From positions 2,138,734 to 2,202,733 of the forward strand of contig JABAQM010000001.1 of assembly GCA_019187105.1 (NCBI GenBank): DNA of 64,000 bases. The letters are read 5' to 3'. The stretch is from Fimbriimonadaceae bacterium (GTDB lineage Bacteria; Armatimonadota; Fimbriimonadia; Fimbriimonadales; Fimbriimonadaceae). Both the position numbers and the translations under genes were made by a program. The first letter of the stretch is position 1. Every line of letters starts with the position of its first letter. The notes beneath the pieces are model-generated. The model was not told the DNA's origin, made no database searches, and worked only from the letters and a program-made list of their open reading frames with translations. Shown here one piece after another: positions 16,462 to 25,396 of this stretch.

Positions 16462-18096
16462 CCAGTTCACGGTTAGCGTGCCGTTGGTCTCGTTCAGCAC
16501 CGGGTTGATTTCTCCCTCGCCGATGAACTGGCAATCGAAGAGGTTGAGCTCTCCGGTGATGCCGGGTTTGAAGCGAGTAATGTTGCTACCCTTGCGCTCG
16601 AATGTGCACCGGGTGGCATTGATCGTCACGTGGCAAAGCTGGCTTCCACTAAATTCGAAGCAGGTTCCGCTTTCGGGAGCGCCTTGAGTCGTCCGGAACA
16701 ACGTATCGGTCAGAGTAAGCACGCCGAGATCACCTCGCAACGCTTCGAACAACGCGGCTCGCCATGGGGCTCCTTTCAGCTCGTGGAATTCCGAGTTGAT
16801 GATCGAGAGGTTATGGATCGAGATGTAGGGTCCGCCACTGAACATGAGGGGCATGCCAATCGATTCGTTGTTGCGAAACACGCACCCCTCGATGAGGATT
16901 TCTTTCGGAAAGTACCGCTCGAAGGCTGATCCCCATGTTTGGAAGTTGATCCAGTTCGCGCGGCTATCCTTGATCTTGACTCTTCGTTCGTCGCCCACGA
17001 CATAGATCGCTTTGACGTTGCAGTCTTCGACTTCGCAATCACGGTCGCCGGTGAGGAAGGACCCGTTTCCAATCTGCAGGGTGGACTTGCCGCTGCAGCG
17101 CAGAAACTTGACCCGATAGGACCGCTGGCCATGGACGTCGAACGAATGGCCAATCGTGTCATCGCCAACGGAATCCCTCACCAAAACGTCGCTGCTGCTG
17201 GCCACCATGGCCACTCCGTGCCGCATGTTGGCGCTGTGGCAGTTTTGAATCGTGACGTCCTTGCACCAGAAGAGCGCGCAACCGCGTCCCATGCCGCCGT
17301 CATCGTTGCCGCGATAGTCGTATTGCCGGCAGTTGTCGACGACGATATCTCTACAGGAATTGAACCGAATGTTGTCGGTGGCAAAGTACCGCGTGACGAC
17401 GTTTTCGACGCGCCCGCCCCCGACAATGTCGAATAAGACGCCACCGGTGATGTCCCCTTGCGGTGCGTTTCCATAGATCACCAGGTTCTTCACGGTTACG
17501 TTTCGTCCGACACATTCGTCGACGAACCGCATGGCCGGCTTCTTGGTGTAGGGCCTGCCCAGTGGCCGGTCGAGCGTCACGTTCCGAGCAAACTGGTCGA
17601 CGGCTGCCACCCGAACCAGTTCGGCGTTGGTCGGATTGCCCGCGTTGTCTTTCGATTGATCGACGATAACAACGTACTGGCCAGGTCCGGGCAGGATGCC
17701 GTTGGATCGAACCTGCACGGTTCGAGCACCCATCAGGGCCTTGTCAATCGTCGCGCTCAGCAAGCCGTCGCCGCTGAAGATTCGCGTCGACGCGCCGTTG
17801 CGGTTGCCGACCCTAACCATCCAGTCGAACTTGCGCAAGGGCCGAATCGTCGTTCCCAGAGCGCTACCTCGTAACTCGAACTGCGGGACGGGAACACCGT
17901 CCACGCTATCCGGAACCACGATCGGGTTCGCCAGCCAGACTTCCTCGGCTAGTTCGTAGTAATAGCGACCAATGCGAATCGCCTGAACGATGTCGTCGTT
18001 GATCTCTTGTGATTCATCGTATTGCGCGTGTACCGCGCTGGTAAGCAGGCAAATTGCCCCCAACAACAGGGGCTTTGCCCCCTTCCATAGCTCCAT
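16456..18096 (-). CDS. Secreted right-handed parallel beta-helix protein
   Basis: 546 residues with a signal peptide (LLLGAICLLTSAVHAQ). From about residue 190 onward short repeats of the type NVTVKNLVIYGN, VENVVTRYF, DIVVDNCRQY, DVTIQNCHSAN, DVLVRDSVGDD recur at about 22-residue spacing, typical of pectate-lyase-like beta-helices. Such folds occur in polysaccharide lyases, hydrolases and adhesins; no catalytic set is recognisable. The stop codon abuts the stop of the converging upstream gene exactly. Confidence 0.8.
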   Translation of the reverse strand: MELWKGAKPLLLGAICLLTSAVHAQYDESQEINDDIVQAIRIGRYYYELAEEVWLANPIVVPDSVDGVPVPQFELRGSALGTTIRPLRKFDWMVRVGNRNGASTRIFSGDGLLSATIDKALMGARTVQVRSNGILPGPGQYVVIVDQSKDNAGNPTNAELVRVAAVDQFARNVTLDRPLGRPYTKKPAMRFVDECVGRNVTVKNLVIYGNAPQGDITGGVLFDIVGGGRVENVVTRYFATDNIRFNSCRDIVVDNCRQYDYRGNDDGGMGRGCALFWCKDVTIQNCHSANMRHGVAMVASSSDVLVRDSVGDDTIGHSFDVHGQRSYRVKFLRCSGKSTLQIGNGSFLTGDRDCEVEDCNVKAIYVVGDERRVKIKDSRANWINFQTWGSAFERYFPKEILIEGCVFRNNESIGMPLMFSGGPYISIHNLSIINSEFHELKGAPWRAALFEALRGDLGVLTLTDTLFRTTQGAPESGTCFEFSGSQLCHVTINATRCTFERKGSNITRFKPGITGELNLFDCQFIGEGEINPVLNETNGTLTVNWL

Positions 18097-18127
18097 TTAA
18101 TCCCACACTCCATTCTGCAATCAGCAG

Positions 18128-19510
18128 TTATTTGGGTGGCTTCGGAGTGCGATGGCGACCCTCTCTCTGGGTTGCCTGTCCCCTTGTTCTCCTATCGCCG
18201 CTCAAGCGGCCATAGAGATCGTATTCCGCTGCCTCCTCAATCTCCACCTCGACGAATGACCCTGGTGCAGCCTCTCCGGCCGCGTAGACCCATCCGTCGA
18301 TTTCAGGCGCATCCCGATAGGAGCGCCCGACAGCCCATCCGTCCCGCTGTTCGTCAACAAGGACGGTGATCTGCCTGGTAACCCACTCAGTGTTTATGGC
18401 GAGGGAAATGGCTTGCTGGTTCCGCATCAGGCGGTCAAATCGCTGTCTTTTTATGCGGGATGGCACCTGATCCGGCATTTCTGAGGCGGGTGTGCCGGGT
18501 TCCCGGCTATAGAGGAAGGCCCCAACCCGATCAAGGCGGGCCAATCGCACGAACTCAAGCATATGATCGAATTCAGCTTCCGTCTCACCAGGGAATCCGA
18601 CAATGAAGGTTGTTCGGATGGCGACGTTCGGCATAGTCCGCCTGACTTTCGCAAAAACGTCGAGATACCGGTCGCCATCCCAAGGACGCTTCATGCGGCG
18701 GAGCACATCGCCGTGGGTGTGCTGGAGGGGAATGTCGATGTAGGGCAACACCTTGTCACAGGTCGCCATGGCCTCGATGACCTCATCGGTGAGGCGATTG
18801 GGATAGAAGTAGAGGAGCCTAATCCACTCCACTCCCTCGATCTGGTTCAGCTCGCGCAAGAGCTTGGGCAGCGTGAAGGTTCTGTATAGATCGTAGCCGT
18901 ACTGCGTAACGTCCTGGGCGATGAGGTTCAGTTCCTTCGCGCCTGTAGCGGCAAGGTGGCGGGCTTCGTCGAGCACGCGCTCGATCGGCTTGCTTTGGTG
19001 TGCGCCACGGAAGCTCGGAATCGTACAGAACGTGCACCGGTGGTCGCATCCCTCGCTGATCTTCAGATAGGCTGACCAGGGTCGGCCGGTCCGGGTGCGG
19101 GTGGTGACGTCGGCCCAGCGGTGGTGCGGAGGCTGCAGGTCGACAAACTGGTGGTTGCCGCCGAGTGTCGTGCCCACGATATCGCCAAAGCGCCCCATCT
19201 GTCCGACCCCGACATACGCGTCGGCGCCGGGGGCCAGCCGCACCAGCTCTTGTCCCAGCCTCTGGGCCAGGCAGCCGGCGACGATGACCTTGCCATGGCC
19301 TTTGGTGCGAACGGCCTTGCGGATGGCGTCGATGGACTCCTGCTTGCTGGATTCAAGAAAGCCGCACGTGTTGATGACGGTCACGTCGGGACGAGCCGTT
19401 CCGTCGACCCCGTAGCCTGCTTCGGCCAAAACCCCCGCGATCTCTTCGGAGTCAACCTCGTTCTTGGCGCAGCCAAGGGTGACGATTTTGACGTTCTTTG
19501 GCCCCGGCAT
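18128..19510 (-). CDS. rimO: Ribosomal protein S12 methylthiotransferase RimO
   Basis: Radical-SAM enzyme that methylthiolates Asp of ribosomal protein S12. The three-domain layout is visible: N-terminal UPF0004 domain with cluster cysteines Cys14 (TLGCAKNEVD), Cys49 and Cys80; radical-SAM core with Cys155, Cys159 and Cys162 in SEGCDHRCTFCTIPSFRG; C-terminal TRAM domain (about 370-437). CAKNEVDSE and IPSFRGAH favour RimO over MiaB. Length 460 includes about 20 extra basic residues at the C terminus. CATACT lies 7 nt upstream of the ATG. Confidence 0.93.
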   Translation of the reverse strand: MPGPKNVKIVTLGCAKNEVDSEEIAGVLAEAGYGVDGTARPDVTVINTCGFLESSKQESIDAIRKAVRTKGHGKVIVAGCLAQRLGQELVRLAPGADAYVGVGQMGRFGDIVGTTLGGNHQFVDLQPPHHRWADVTTRTRTGRPWSAYLKISEGCDHRCTFCTIPSFRGAHQSKPIERVLDEARHLAATGAKELNLIAQDVTQYGYDLYRTFTLPKLLRELNQIEGVEWIRLLYFYPNRLTDEVIEAMATCDKVLPYIDIPLQHTHGDVLRRMKRPWDGDRYLDVFAKVRRTMPNVAIRTTFIVGFPGETEAEFDHMLEFVRLARLDRVGAFLYSREPGTPASEMPDQVPSRIKRQRFDRLMRNQQAISLAINTEWVTRQITVLVDEQRDGWAVGRSYRDAPEIDGWVYAAGEAAPGSFVEVEIEEAAEYDLYGRLSGDRRTRGQATQREGRHRTPKPPK

Positions 19511-19517
19511 CAGGTTC

Positions 19518-19523
19518 AGTATG
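19518..19523 (-). promoter_or_regulatory. Candidate -10 element of rimO
   Basis: CATACT on the minus strand, 7 nt before the ATG; no Shine-Dalgarno between. Divergent from the pyr operon, leaving 78 nt for both promoters. Confidence 0.35.
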
Positions 19524-19575
19524 GCAGGCAGGATAGGGTGTCACGAACGCCAAGCCAGCGGTTGCCATGAAAGGC

Positions 19576-19581
19576 CATAAT
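19576..19581 (+). promoter_or_regulatory. Candidate -10 element of the pyrRBC operon
   Basis: CATAAT (5 of 6 matches to TATAAT) ends 7 nt before the pyrR ATG. The gap CGGCTAA has no ribosome site. If used, the mRNA would begin at the start codon and leave no leader for PyrR attenuation. Confidence 0.45.
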
Positions 19582-19588
19582 CGGCTAA

Positions 19589-20134
19589 ATGAGTACGGTC
19601 GTGCTGGATGCAGGCGATATGAGGCGAACCCTCGGACGCATGGCTCACGCGATCCTCGAGGCGAATCAGGGAGCGGAGAATTTAGCCGTCGTCGGCGTTC
19701 TCAAGGGAGGATGGCCCGTTGCCAAGCGGCTTGCTTGGCTGATGACCCAAGCTGAGGGGATCACGGTCCCATGCGGCAAGCTGGATATCCGGGGCCACCG
19801 GGACGATGTCCGCGCGACTCTGGAATCGGATGACAGCGAGATTCCGTTCGGGGTCAACGACAAGCGGGTGATCCTCGTCGATGAGGTGATTTTCACGGGC
19901 CGGACGGTGCGAGCCGCTCTGGATGCCCTCATGCGTTTTGGCCGGCCCCAAGTGGTTCAGCTCGCGGTTTTGATCGATCGCGGCAATCGCGAACTGCCTA
20001 TTCAGCCTGACTACTGTGGCAAGGTAGTGATTTCCGACCCTGGTGACCATGTCGTTGTCGAAATGCGCGAGTCCGACGGCGAAGACCGTGCCGTGCTCTT
20101 TTTAGCGAACGAGAGGGAGGCAATTGCCCGATGA
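19589..20134 (+). CDS. pyrR: PyrR: pyrimidine operon regulator / uracil phosphoribosyltransferase
   Basis: 181 residues. The phosphoribosyltransferase PRPP-binding motif VILVDEVIFTGRT (94-106) is intact, preceded by GVLKGGWPVAKRLA and the flexible loop region. In Bacillus PyrR binds pyr mRNA leaders in response to UMP; it also has weak uracil phosphoribosyltransferase activity. It is the first gene of pyrR-pyrB-pyrC, each joined to the next by a 4-nt ATGA overlap. No antiterminator/terminator leader is visible in the 78 nt upstream, so regulation here must differ from the Bacillus mode or act elsewhere. Confidence 0.93.
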   Translation: MSTVVLDAGDMRRTLGRMAHAILEANQGAENLAVVGVLKGGWPVAKRLAWLMTQAEGITVPCGKLDIRGHRDDVRATLESDDSEIPFGVNDKRVILVDEVIFTGRTVRAALDALMRFGRPQVVQLAVLIDRGNRELPIQPDYCGKVVISDPGDHVVVEMRESDGEDRAVLFLANEREAIAR

Positions 20135-21123
20135 GTAGGCATTTAATATCCATTCGAGAACTTAGAAAGGACCAGATTGAAGAGCTATTGGAGTTGGCCA
20201 GTGTTTATAAACGCGGCGTGAAAGAAGGCAAAGCCATGCCGACGATGGATAAAAAGTCGATTGGCCTCCTCTTCTTCGAGAATTCCACACGCACTCGAGT
20301 CTCCTTCGAACAAGCCTGCTACTATTTGGGCCTTCGAACGTCCAGCTTCGCCGCCGGCGGAAGCAGCATGAGTAAGGGCGAGACGCTAAAAGACACCATC
20401 TTGACGTTGCGCTACGAACGGCTCGATGGACTCGTCATGCGCCACCGCGCCTCAGGGGCATCCACCTTGGCGACCCGTTATTTCGGTGGGCCGGTCCTGA
20501 ATGCGGGTGACGGCCAGCACGAGCACCCGACCCAGGCACTGGGCGACGCCCTGACGATCGCCGAGCGCAAGGGAAAGATCAAGGGCCTGCGGGTCGCGAT
20601 CGTCGGCGACGTCGAGCACTCCCGTGTCGCTCGCTCCAACGCGTGGCTGCTCAGCAAGCTCGGCGCGGAAGTAAGGTTCATCGGTCCCAAGATGCTCCTG
20701 CCCAGCAACTGCGCAAAGCTGCCCGGCATTCCCCATACCGATCTTGCAACCGGCCTTGAGGACGCGGACGTCGTCATCTGCCTTCGCCTTCAAAAGGAAC
20801 GCATGACGGATGGCATGATCACGAGCGTCGGCGAGTACACCCGGCTCTATCAGGTCAACAAGGAGGCACTGCTCTTCGCCTCCAAGGATTGCCTTGTGAT
20901 GCACCCAGGTCCGCTCAATCGGGGAATAGAAGTGGACGACGTGGCGGCGGATGGCGACGCCAGTGCGATCCATCAGCAGGTGGAGAACGGGATCTTCGTT
21001 CGAATGGCAGCGCTTACGTGGTGCTTTGGCGACGAGCCGGCGAGGCCCAGGGCCAAGTCGGTGCCGGCGGCAAAGGCGCCGGCCAAATCCAAGCCTCGTG
21101 CGAAGTCGAAGGTGAAGGCATGA
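20131..21123 (+). CDS. pyrB: Aspartate carbamoyltransferase catalytic chain
   Basis: Second step of pyrimidine synthesis: carbamoyl phosphate plus aspartate. Carbamoyl-phosphate loop FENSTRTRVSFE (49-60), HEHPTQALGD (near 130-139) and HPGPLNRGIEVDD near residue 257 are all present. The catalytic core ends near residue 305; a 24-residue Lys/Ala/Pro-rich tail (RPRAKSVPAAKAPAKSKP, then more basic residues) follows, absent from typical ~305-residue enzymes. Start and stop both overlap neighbours as ATGA. No pyrI regulatory chain is present. Confidence 0.95.
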   Translation: MSRHLISIRELRKDQIEELLELASVYKRGVKEGKAMPTMDKKSIGLLFFENSTRTRVSFEQACYYLGLRTSSFAAGGSSMSKGETLKDTILTLRYERLDGLVMRHRASGASTLATRYFGGPVLNAGDGQHEHPTQALGDALTIAERKGKIKGLRVAIVGDVEHSRVARSNAWLLSKLGAEVRFIGPKMLLPSNCAKLPGIPHTDLATGLEDADVVICLRLQKERMTDGMITSVGEYTRLYQVNKEALLFASKDCLVMHPGPLNRGIEVDDVAADGDASAIHQQVENGIFVRMAALTWCFGDEPARPRAKSVPAAKAPAKSKPRAKSKVKA

Positions 21124-22442
21124 AGATCGTTTTGCGTAACGGTCGAATTCTCGACCCATCCCAAAACATCGACATGGAAGGGTCGCTCGTCATCGAGGAC
21201 GAGCAGGTTATCGAATATGGATTGGACGTCGACGACGAAGGCGCCGAGGACATTTACGATTGCGCTGGAATGTGGATCTGTCCCGGCCTCGTCGATCCCC
21301 ATGTGCATCTGCGAGAGCCCGGGGAGGAGCAGAAGGAGACGATCCTAACCGGAACGCAGGCGGCTGCGGCAGGTGGATTCACCACGATCTGCTGCATGCC
21401 AAACACGCGGCCGGCACTCGATACGCCATATCTTATCGACTTCATTCTCGACCGGGCGGCATCGCCGGAGGCAGGCGGTGTGTTTGTGGCGCCCGTCGGT
21501 GCGCTCACTGTGGGTCAGAAGGGCGAGCAGCTCTCGGACCTGGCTGCACTCAAGAATGCGGGAATCGTTGCCGCCAGCGACGAGGGCGGGCCGATTCAAA
21601 GCGCTCTCATGATGAGCCGCGCCATGGAGTTCTGCCGGCAGCTCAACCTGCCGATCATGGCCCATTGCGAGGACACGAGCTTGACCCATGGGGCGAGCAT
21701 GAACGAGGGCGCGACATGCGGCATGCTCGGCCTGAAAGGCATGCCCCGCTCGGCAGAGGAGATCATGGTCATGCGCAACTGCCTGCTCTCCCTGCATACC
21801 GGATGCCCCGTCCATATCCTTCGCGTCAGCACGTGGGGAGCCGTCGAGATGATTCGGCAGGCGAAGTATCTGGGTGCACCCGTAACGTGCGAAATCTGTC
21901 CGCACCACTTCAGCCTGACCGAAGAGGCGGTCGGGGAGTTCAATCCAAATCTGAAGACCACTCCGCCGCTCCGCACCCAGATCGATATCGATATCCTGAT
22001 GCAGGCAATCAACGATGGAACGATCGACTGCATCGCCAGCGACCATTCTCCGCACGCTCGACATGAGGTCGAGGTTCCGTTCGAGGAGGCGCCGTTTGGC
22101 ATGGCCGGGCTCGAATCGGTGGTTGGGGCGACGGTCACCCATCTCACTCACAAGGGCATCATGAGCCCGCTTGAGACGATTAGGAAGCTATCGACGGCTC
22201 CAGCTCAGATCCTGGGCCTTGACGCAGGAACCCTCGTGCCTTACGAAACGCCGGTCGCCCAGGTGACCGTTATCGATCCCAACTGCGAATGGACCTTCGA
22301 TGTGAAGAAAACCTTCTCGAAAGGTAAGAACAGTGCCTTCCACGGCCACAAGTTCAAAGGCAAGGTGATGGTGACGTTCAGCGGCAGTGAAATCTACCGC
22401 GACGCCATGTTCGAGCCGAGCCGCTTCGCCCTGGTTCGATAA
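21120..22442 (+). CDS. pyrC: Dihydroorotase, class I
   Basis: Zinc amidohydrolase that cyclises carbamoyl aspartate. Metal ligands: HVH (His61, His63) in DPHVHLREPG; AASDEGG, the Asp used instead of a carboxylated lysine in Aquifex-type enzymes; a histidine in MAHCED; and a catalytic Asp in ASDHSPHARHEVE. 440 residues from the ATG at 21120, which overlaps the pyrB stop. Class I enzymes of this type are often complexed with aspartate carbamoyltransferase, consistent with gene coupling. Transcription likely ends at the hairpin 22447-22478. Confidence 0.95.
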   Translation: MKIVLRNGRILDPSQNIDMEGSLVIEDEQVIEYGLDVDDEGAEDIYDCAGMWICPGLVDPHVHLREPGEEQKETILTGTQAAAAGGFTTICCMPNTRPALDTPYLIDFILDRAASPEAGGVFVAPVGALTVGQKGEQLSDLAALKNAGIVAASDEGGPIQSALMMSRAMEFCRQLNLPIMAHCEDTSLTHGASMNEGATCGMLGLKGMPRSAEEIMVMRNCLLSLHTGCPVHILRVSTWGAVEMIRQAKYLGAPVTCEICPHHFSLTEEAVGEFNPNLKTTPPLRTQIDIDILMQAINDGTIDCIASDHSPHARHEVEVPFEEAPFGMAGLESVVGATVTHLTHKGIMSPLETIRKLSTAPAQILGLDAGTLVPYETPVAQVTVIDPNCEWTFDVKKTFSKGKNSAFHGHKFKGKVMVTFSGSEIYRDAMFEPSRFALVR

Positions 22443-22446
22443 AAAA

Positions 22447-22478
22447 GGGGGCCCATAGGCTTTGATCCTATGGGCCCC
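22447..22478 (-). terminator. Terminator of rpsO-pnp (probably bidirectional)
   Basis: 12-bp stem GGGGCCCATAGG / CCTATGGGCCCC with loop CTTTGAT. On the minus strand it is followed by six T (22441-22446 as A), placed 13 nt past the pnp stop; the plus strand has only a weak T-rich tail, so it serves pnp best and may also end pyrC. Confidence 0.88.
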
Positions 22479-22490
22479 GGTCGTTTGGTT

Positions 22491-24923
22491 TTAGCGGCGC
22501 GGACGGAACCGGGCGTTCACCTGATCGCCATCATCGCTAGATTTTCTCTCCGGAAACTCGTCGGGCACCGAGGGTGCCCGCGGTTCACGCGAACGCGACT
22601 CCGTTTCCACCACAGCCTGCCCACCTTGCGGTGCTCGGCCGCGATCGCCACGGTCGCCCCTGTCGCCACGGTCCCCGCCGCGGTCGCCGCGATCGCGGTC
22701 ACGTCCGCCGCGGTCTCGATCACGGTCCCGGCCTCCGCGGCCACGATCTCGGTCGCGACCACCACGACCACCACCGCCGCCGTTCATCGAACCCGTGCTC
22801 GGGGTCGCATTCTCATTTCCGGCCAGGGACGGCAGGTCCTGGGCGAGGCCAAGCGCGGTCAGGTTGACGCGGCCCATGCCATCGATCTCGTTGATCTTCA
22901 CGTTGATCACGTCGCCAAGGTTGACGACGTCGTCCGGCCGGCGAATCTCGTTGGCGCTTAGCTGATCTGTCGGCACAAGGCCTTCCTTGCCCGGCATATA
23001 TTCCACCATGGCGCCGCGGCCCATCAAGCGGGTCACCGGTCCGCGGAACTCCATTCCGACTTCCGCCGAGGCGGTCAACGCACGAATCTGGTCGATCGCG
23101 TTTTGAACCTCATGGCCCTCGCTGCCGGCAACCAGAACTCGACCATCCTGCTGGACGTCGATCTGGGTTCCGGTTTCCGCGGTGAGCTTCCGAATCGTGG
23201 CGCCGCCCGGGCCGATAAGCGCACCGATCTTTTCGGGGTTGATGTTGATCGTGGTGACGCGTGGGGCGTTCGGGTTGATATCCGTCCGCGGAGCGGCGAT
23301 CGCCTGCTCGATCACATCAAGGATCTCCATTCGGGCGTCCTTCGCCTGATTGAGCGCATTGGCAAGAACCTGGTCAGGAATGCCTTCGAGCTTGGTGTCG
23401 AGTTGGAGCGCGGTAATACCTTCCCGGGTTCCCGCGACCTTGAAGTCCATATCCCCGCCGAAGTCCTCCATGCCCTGAATATCGGTGAGGACCTTGAAGA
23501 CCTTCCCGTCCGACATGAGTCCCATGGCGATGCCGGCAACCGGCGCCTTGATGGGGACACCGGCGTCCATCAGCGCGAGAGTGGAGCCGCACACCGAAGC
23601 CATCGACGTCGAGCCGTTTGACTCAAGCACTTCGGAAATGAGCAGACAGGTGTAGGGGAAGTTGGGATCGTCGAGCGGCACGACCGATCGTAGGGCTCGC
23701 TCGGCAAGCGCGCCGTGGCCGACTTCGCGTCGTCCCGGACCGCGCATGGGCCGCACCTCTCCCACACTATAGGGCGGGAAGTTGTAGAAGTGCATATAGC
23801 GCTTGTCCGCTTCTTCCTCCAGCCCGTCCATGACCTGGGCGTCACTCGGCATGCCGAGCGTCACCACGGTCATGACCTGGGTTTGGCCGCGGGTAAAGAG
23901 ACCGCTTCCATGAACCTTCGGCAGAAGGCCCGCGATCGCATCGAGCGGGCGGATGTCCTTGAGGCCGCGACCGTCGGGCCGCTTCTCGTCCTTGAGGATC
24001 ATCTCCCGAAGGATGCCTTTGTTGACGTAGTCGACGGCTTCGGGAAGCTGGGCCAGCTTCACCGGGTCATCGGCAAACTTGTCTTGGTACTTGGCGATGA
24101 TTTCGGCAGCGAGTTCGCCCTGTGCCGATTCGCGCGAGGCCTTGTCAGGGTCGGTCATCGCGGCCTTGATCGCCTTGCCCTGCTCCTTCTTGATAAGGGC
24201 GATGAGGTCGTCGTCGACCTTCGACAGCTCCGGCATCCGCTTGGGCTTGCTTACCTTCTTGCCGAACTTCTCGAATTCCGCGCAGATCTTCTTGATCGCT
24301 TCGTGGCCGAATTTCAGGGCCTTCGCCATGGTCTCTTCGGAGACCTGATTGGCGCCGGCTTCAACCATCGAGATCGCGCCTTTGTGACCGGCGACGATCA
24401 GATCGAGATCGGATTCGTTGATTTGCGATTGGCTGGGGAAGAGAATGAACTCTCCGTCGATGAGGCCGACGCGAACGCCGGCGATCGGGCCATTGAAGGG
24501 GATATCAGAAACGGTGAGTGCGGCACCGGCGGCGCATATCGCCAATACGTCAGGCGGGCACTCCTGGTCCACCGCAAACGGCATGGTGATGACCTGAATG
24601 TCGTTGCGCATGCCCTTTGGAAAGAGCGGCCGGATGGGGCGGTCGATTAGCCTGCTCGTCAAGACGGCCCGCTCACTGGGGCGGCCGCCGCGCTTCATGA
24701 AGCCGCCAGGAATCTTGCCGACGGCGTATTTTCGCTCCTCGTAGTCGCAGACGAGCGGGAGGAAGTCGATGCCCTCTCGCGCTTTGGTCGACATCGTAGC
24801 GACGCCGAGAATTACCGTGTCGCCGACGCCGAGGAGAACAGAGCCGCCGGCTTGCTTAGCCACGCGGCCAGTTTCGAGGCTGAGGGTCTTGCCCCCAACT
24901 TCGAATGTATGGGATTGAATCAT
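22491..24923 (-). CDS. pnp: Polyribonucleotide nucleotidyltransferase (PNPase)
   Basis: 3'-5' phosphorolytic exoribonuclease of RNA turnover. 810 residues: two RNase PH-like domains joined by an alpha-helical linker, KH domain with GALIGPGGATIRKL (near 572-585), S1 domain (about 640-705). A tail of about 100 residues follows, including 49 residues built from GRD/RDR/DRG repeats (22635-22781) and a charged end. The core is conventional (FMKRGGRPSERAVLTSRLIDRP, SPSAVCG-like region SMASVCGS). It follows rpsO by 12 nt, the classical rpsO-pnp order. Confidence 0.97.
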   Translation of the reverse strand: MIQSHTFEVGGKTLSLETGRVAKQAGGSVLLGVGDTVILGVATMSTKAREGIDFLPLVCDYEERKYAVGKIPGGFMKRGGRPSERAVLTSRLIDRPIRPLFPKGMRNDIQVITMPFAVDQECPPDVLAICAAGAALTVSDIPFNGPIAGVRVGLIDGEFILFPSQSQINESDLDLIVAGHKGAISMVEAGANQVSEETMAKALKFGHEAIKKICAEFEKFGKKVSKPKRMPELSKVDDDLIALIKKEQGKAIKAAMTDPDKASRESAQGELAAEIIAKYQDKFADDPVKLAQLPEAVDYVNKGILREMILKDEKRPDGRGLKDIRPLDAIAGLLPKVHGSGLFTRGQTQVMTVVTLGMPSDAQVMDGLEEEADKRYMHFYNFPPYSVGEVRPMRGPGRREVGHGALAERALRSVVPLDDPNFPYTCLLISEVLESNGSTSMASVCGSTLALMDAGVPIKAPVAGIAMGLMSDGKVFKVLTDIQGMEDFGGDMDFKVAGTREGITALQLDTKLEGIPDQVLANALNQAKDARMEILDVIEQAIAAPRTDINPNAPRVTTININPEKIGALIGPGGATIRKLTAETGTQIDVQQDGRVLVAGSEGHEVQNAIDQIRALTASAEVGMEFRGPVTRLMGRGAMVEYMPGKEGLVPTDQLSANEIRRPDDVVNLGDVINVKINEIDGMGRVNLTALGLAQDLPSLAGNENATPSTGSMNGGGGGRGGRDRDRGRGGRDRDRDRGGRDRDRGDRGGDRGDRGDRGDRGRAPQGGQAVVETESRSREPRAPSVPDEFPERKSSDDGDQVNARFRPRR
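22635..22781 (-). repeat. Arg/Gly/Asp-rich repeat tract in the PNPase tail
   Basis: 49 codons encode runs such as GGRDRDRGRGG and four consecutive DRG units. The DNA is correspondingly repetitive (CGGTCGCC/CGATCGC units). The composition resembles RGG-type RNA-binding tails. Confidence 0.85.
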
Positions 24924-24935
24924 TGAGCCTCCGTG

Positions 24936-25217
24936 TTAACGAGGCTTGACTTCGCGGATGCCGAGTTTGCTGATGAGTTCGCGGTACTTGACGATGTCCT
25001 TTCGGCGGAGATAGCCTTCGAGGCGTCGCCGCTTACCGACGAGCAGCATGAGCCCTCGGCGGGAGTGGAAGTCCTTGCGATTCACTTTCAAGTGTTCGGT
25101 GATTTGCTGGATTCTTGATTGCAGGATAGCAATCTGCACCTCGGTCGAACCCGTGTCGCCGGGTTTTACGGCGTACGATTCGATGACCGACGATTTCACC
25201 TGCTTATCTAACGGCAT
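24936..25217 (-). CDS. rpsO: 30S ribosomal protein S15
   Basis: 93 residues, close to the usual 88-89. Family features: [17 protein letters not shown] (20-36), [20 protein letters not shown] (42-61) and [10 protein letters not shown]. It binds 16S rRNA in the small-subunit platform. Promoter and leader lie in the 180-base gap up to the divergent tdh gene; GGAGG is present but about 17 nt before the ATG, so the ribosome site is weak or auto-regulated, as known for S15 in other bacteria. Confidence 0.97.
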   Translation of the reverse strand: MPLDKQVKSSVIESYAVKPGDTGSTEVQIAILQSRIQQITEHLKVNRKDFHSRRGLMLLVGKRRRLEGYLRRKDIVKYRELISKLGIREVKPR

Positions 25218-25382
25218 GTTGTTAAGTCAGAAGCCTCCAATGTGGTTCCGCTAGGACCATGCCTTTGTGTGCCGCTCTTCGCAGATTCCCTCAAGAAGCT
25301 CCGAACAACGGCGCACCACGCAGCGCCCTAACCGCTCGAAGATACCTGATCCTCCATCAAAATGCAAGCTTCTCCCAGCCAG

Positions 25383-25388
25383 TACACT
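25383..25388 (+). promoter_or_regulatory. Candidate -10 element of tdh
   Basis: TACACT ends 8 nt before the GTG start at 25397; GGAG (25390-25393) lies in the gap but only 3 nt from the start. Confidence 0.4.
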
Positions 25389-25396
25389 CGGAGCCA

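Noticed and set aside
19511-19588. PyrR-dependent attenuator before pyrR
   Set aside because: Only 78 nt, no terminator hairpin with T-tract and no PyrR binding loop visible.
22620-22790. Repetitive CGGTCGCC stretch considered as a structural DNA repeat
   Set aside because: In-frame coding of the PNPase Arg/Gly/Asp tail explains it.
23715-24650. Long open frame (311 codons) on the plus strand inside pnp
   Set aside because: Antisense shadow of a GC-rich, strongly codon-biased gene; no family features, and the pnp frame is unambiguous.
25259-25396. N-terminal extension of threonine dehydrogenase
   Set aside because: 46 extra residues unlike the family; GTG 25397 gives the standard length and ligand positions.
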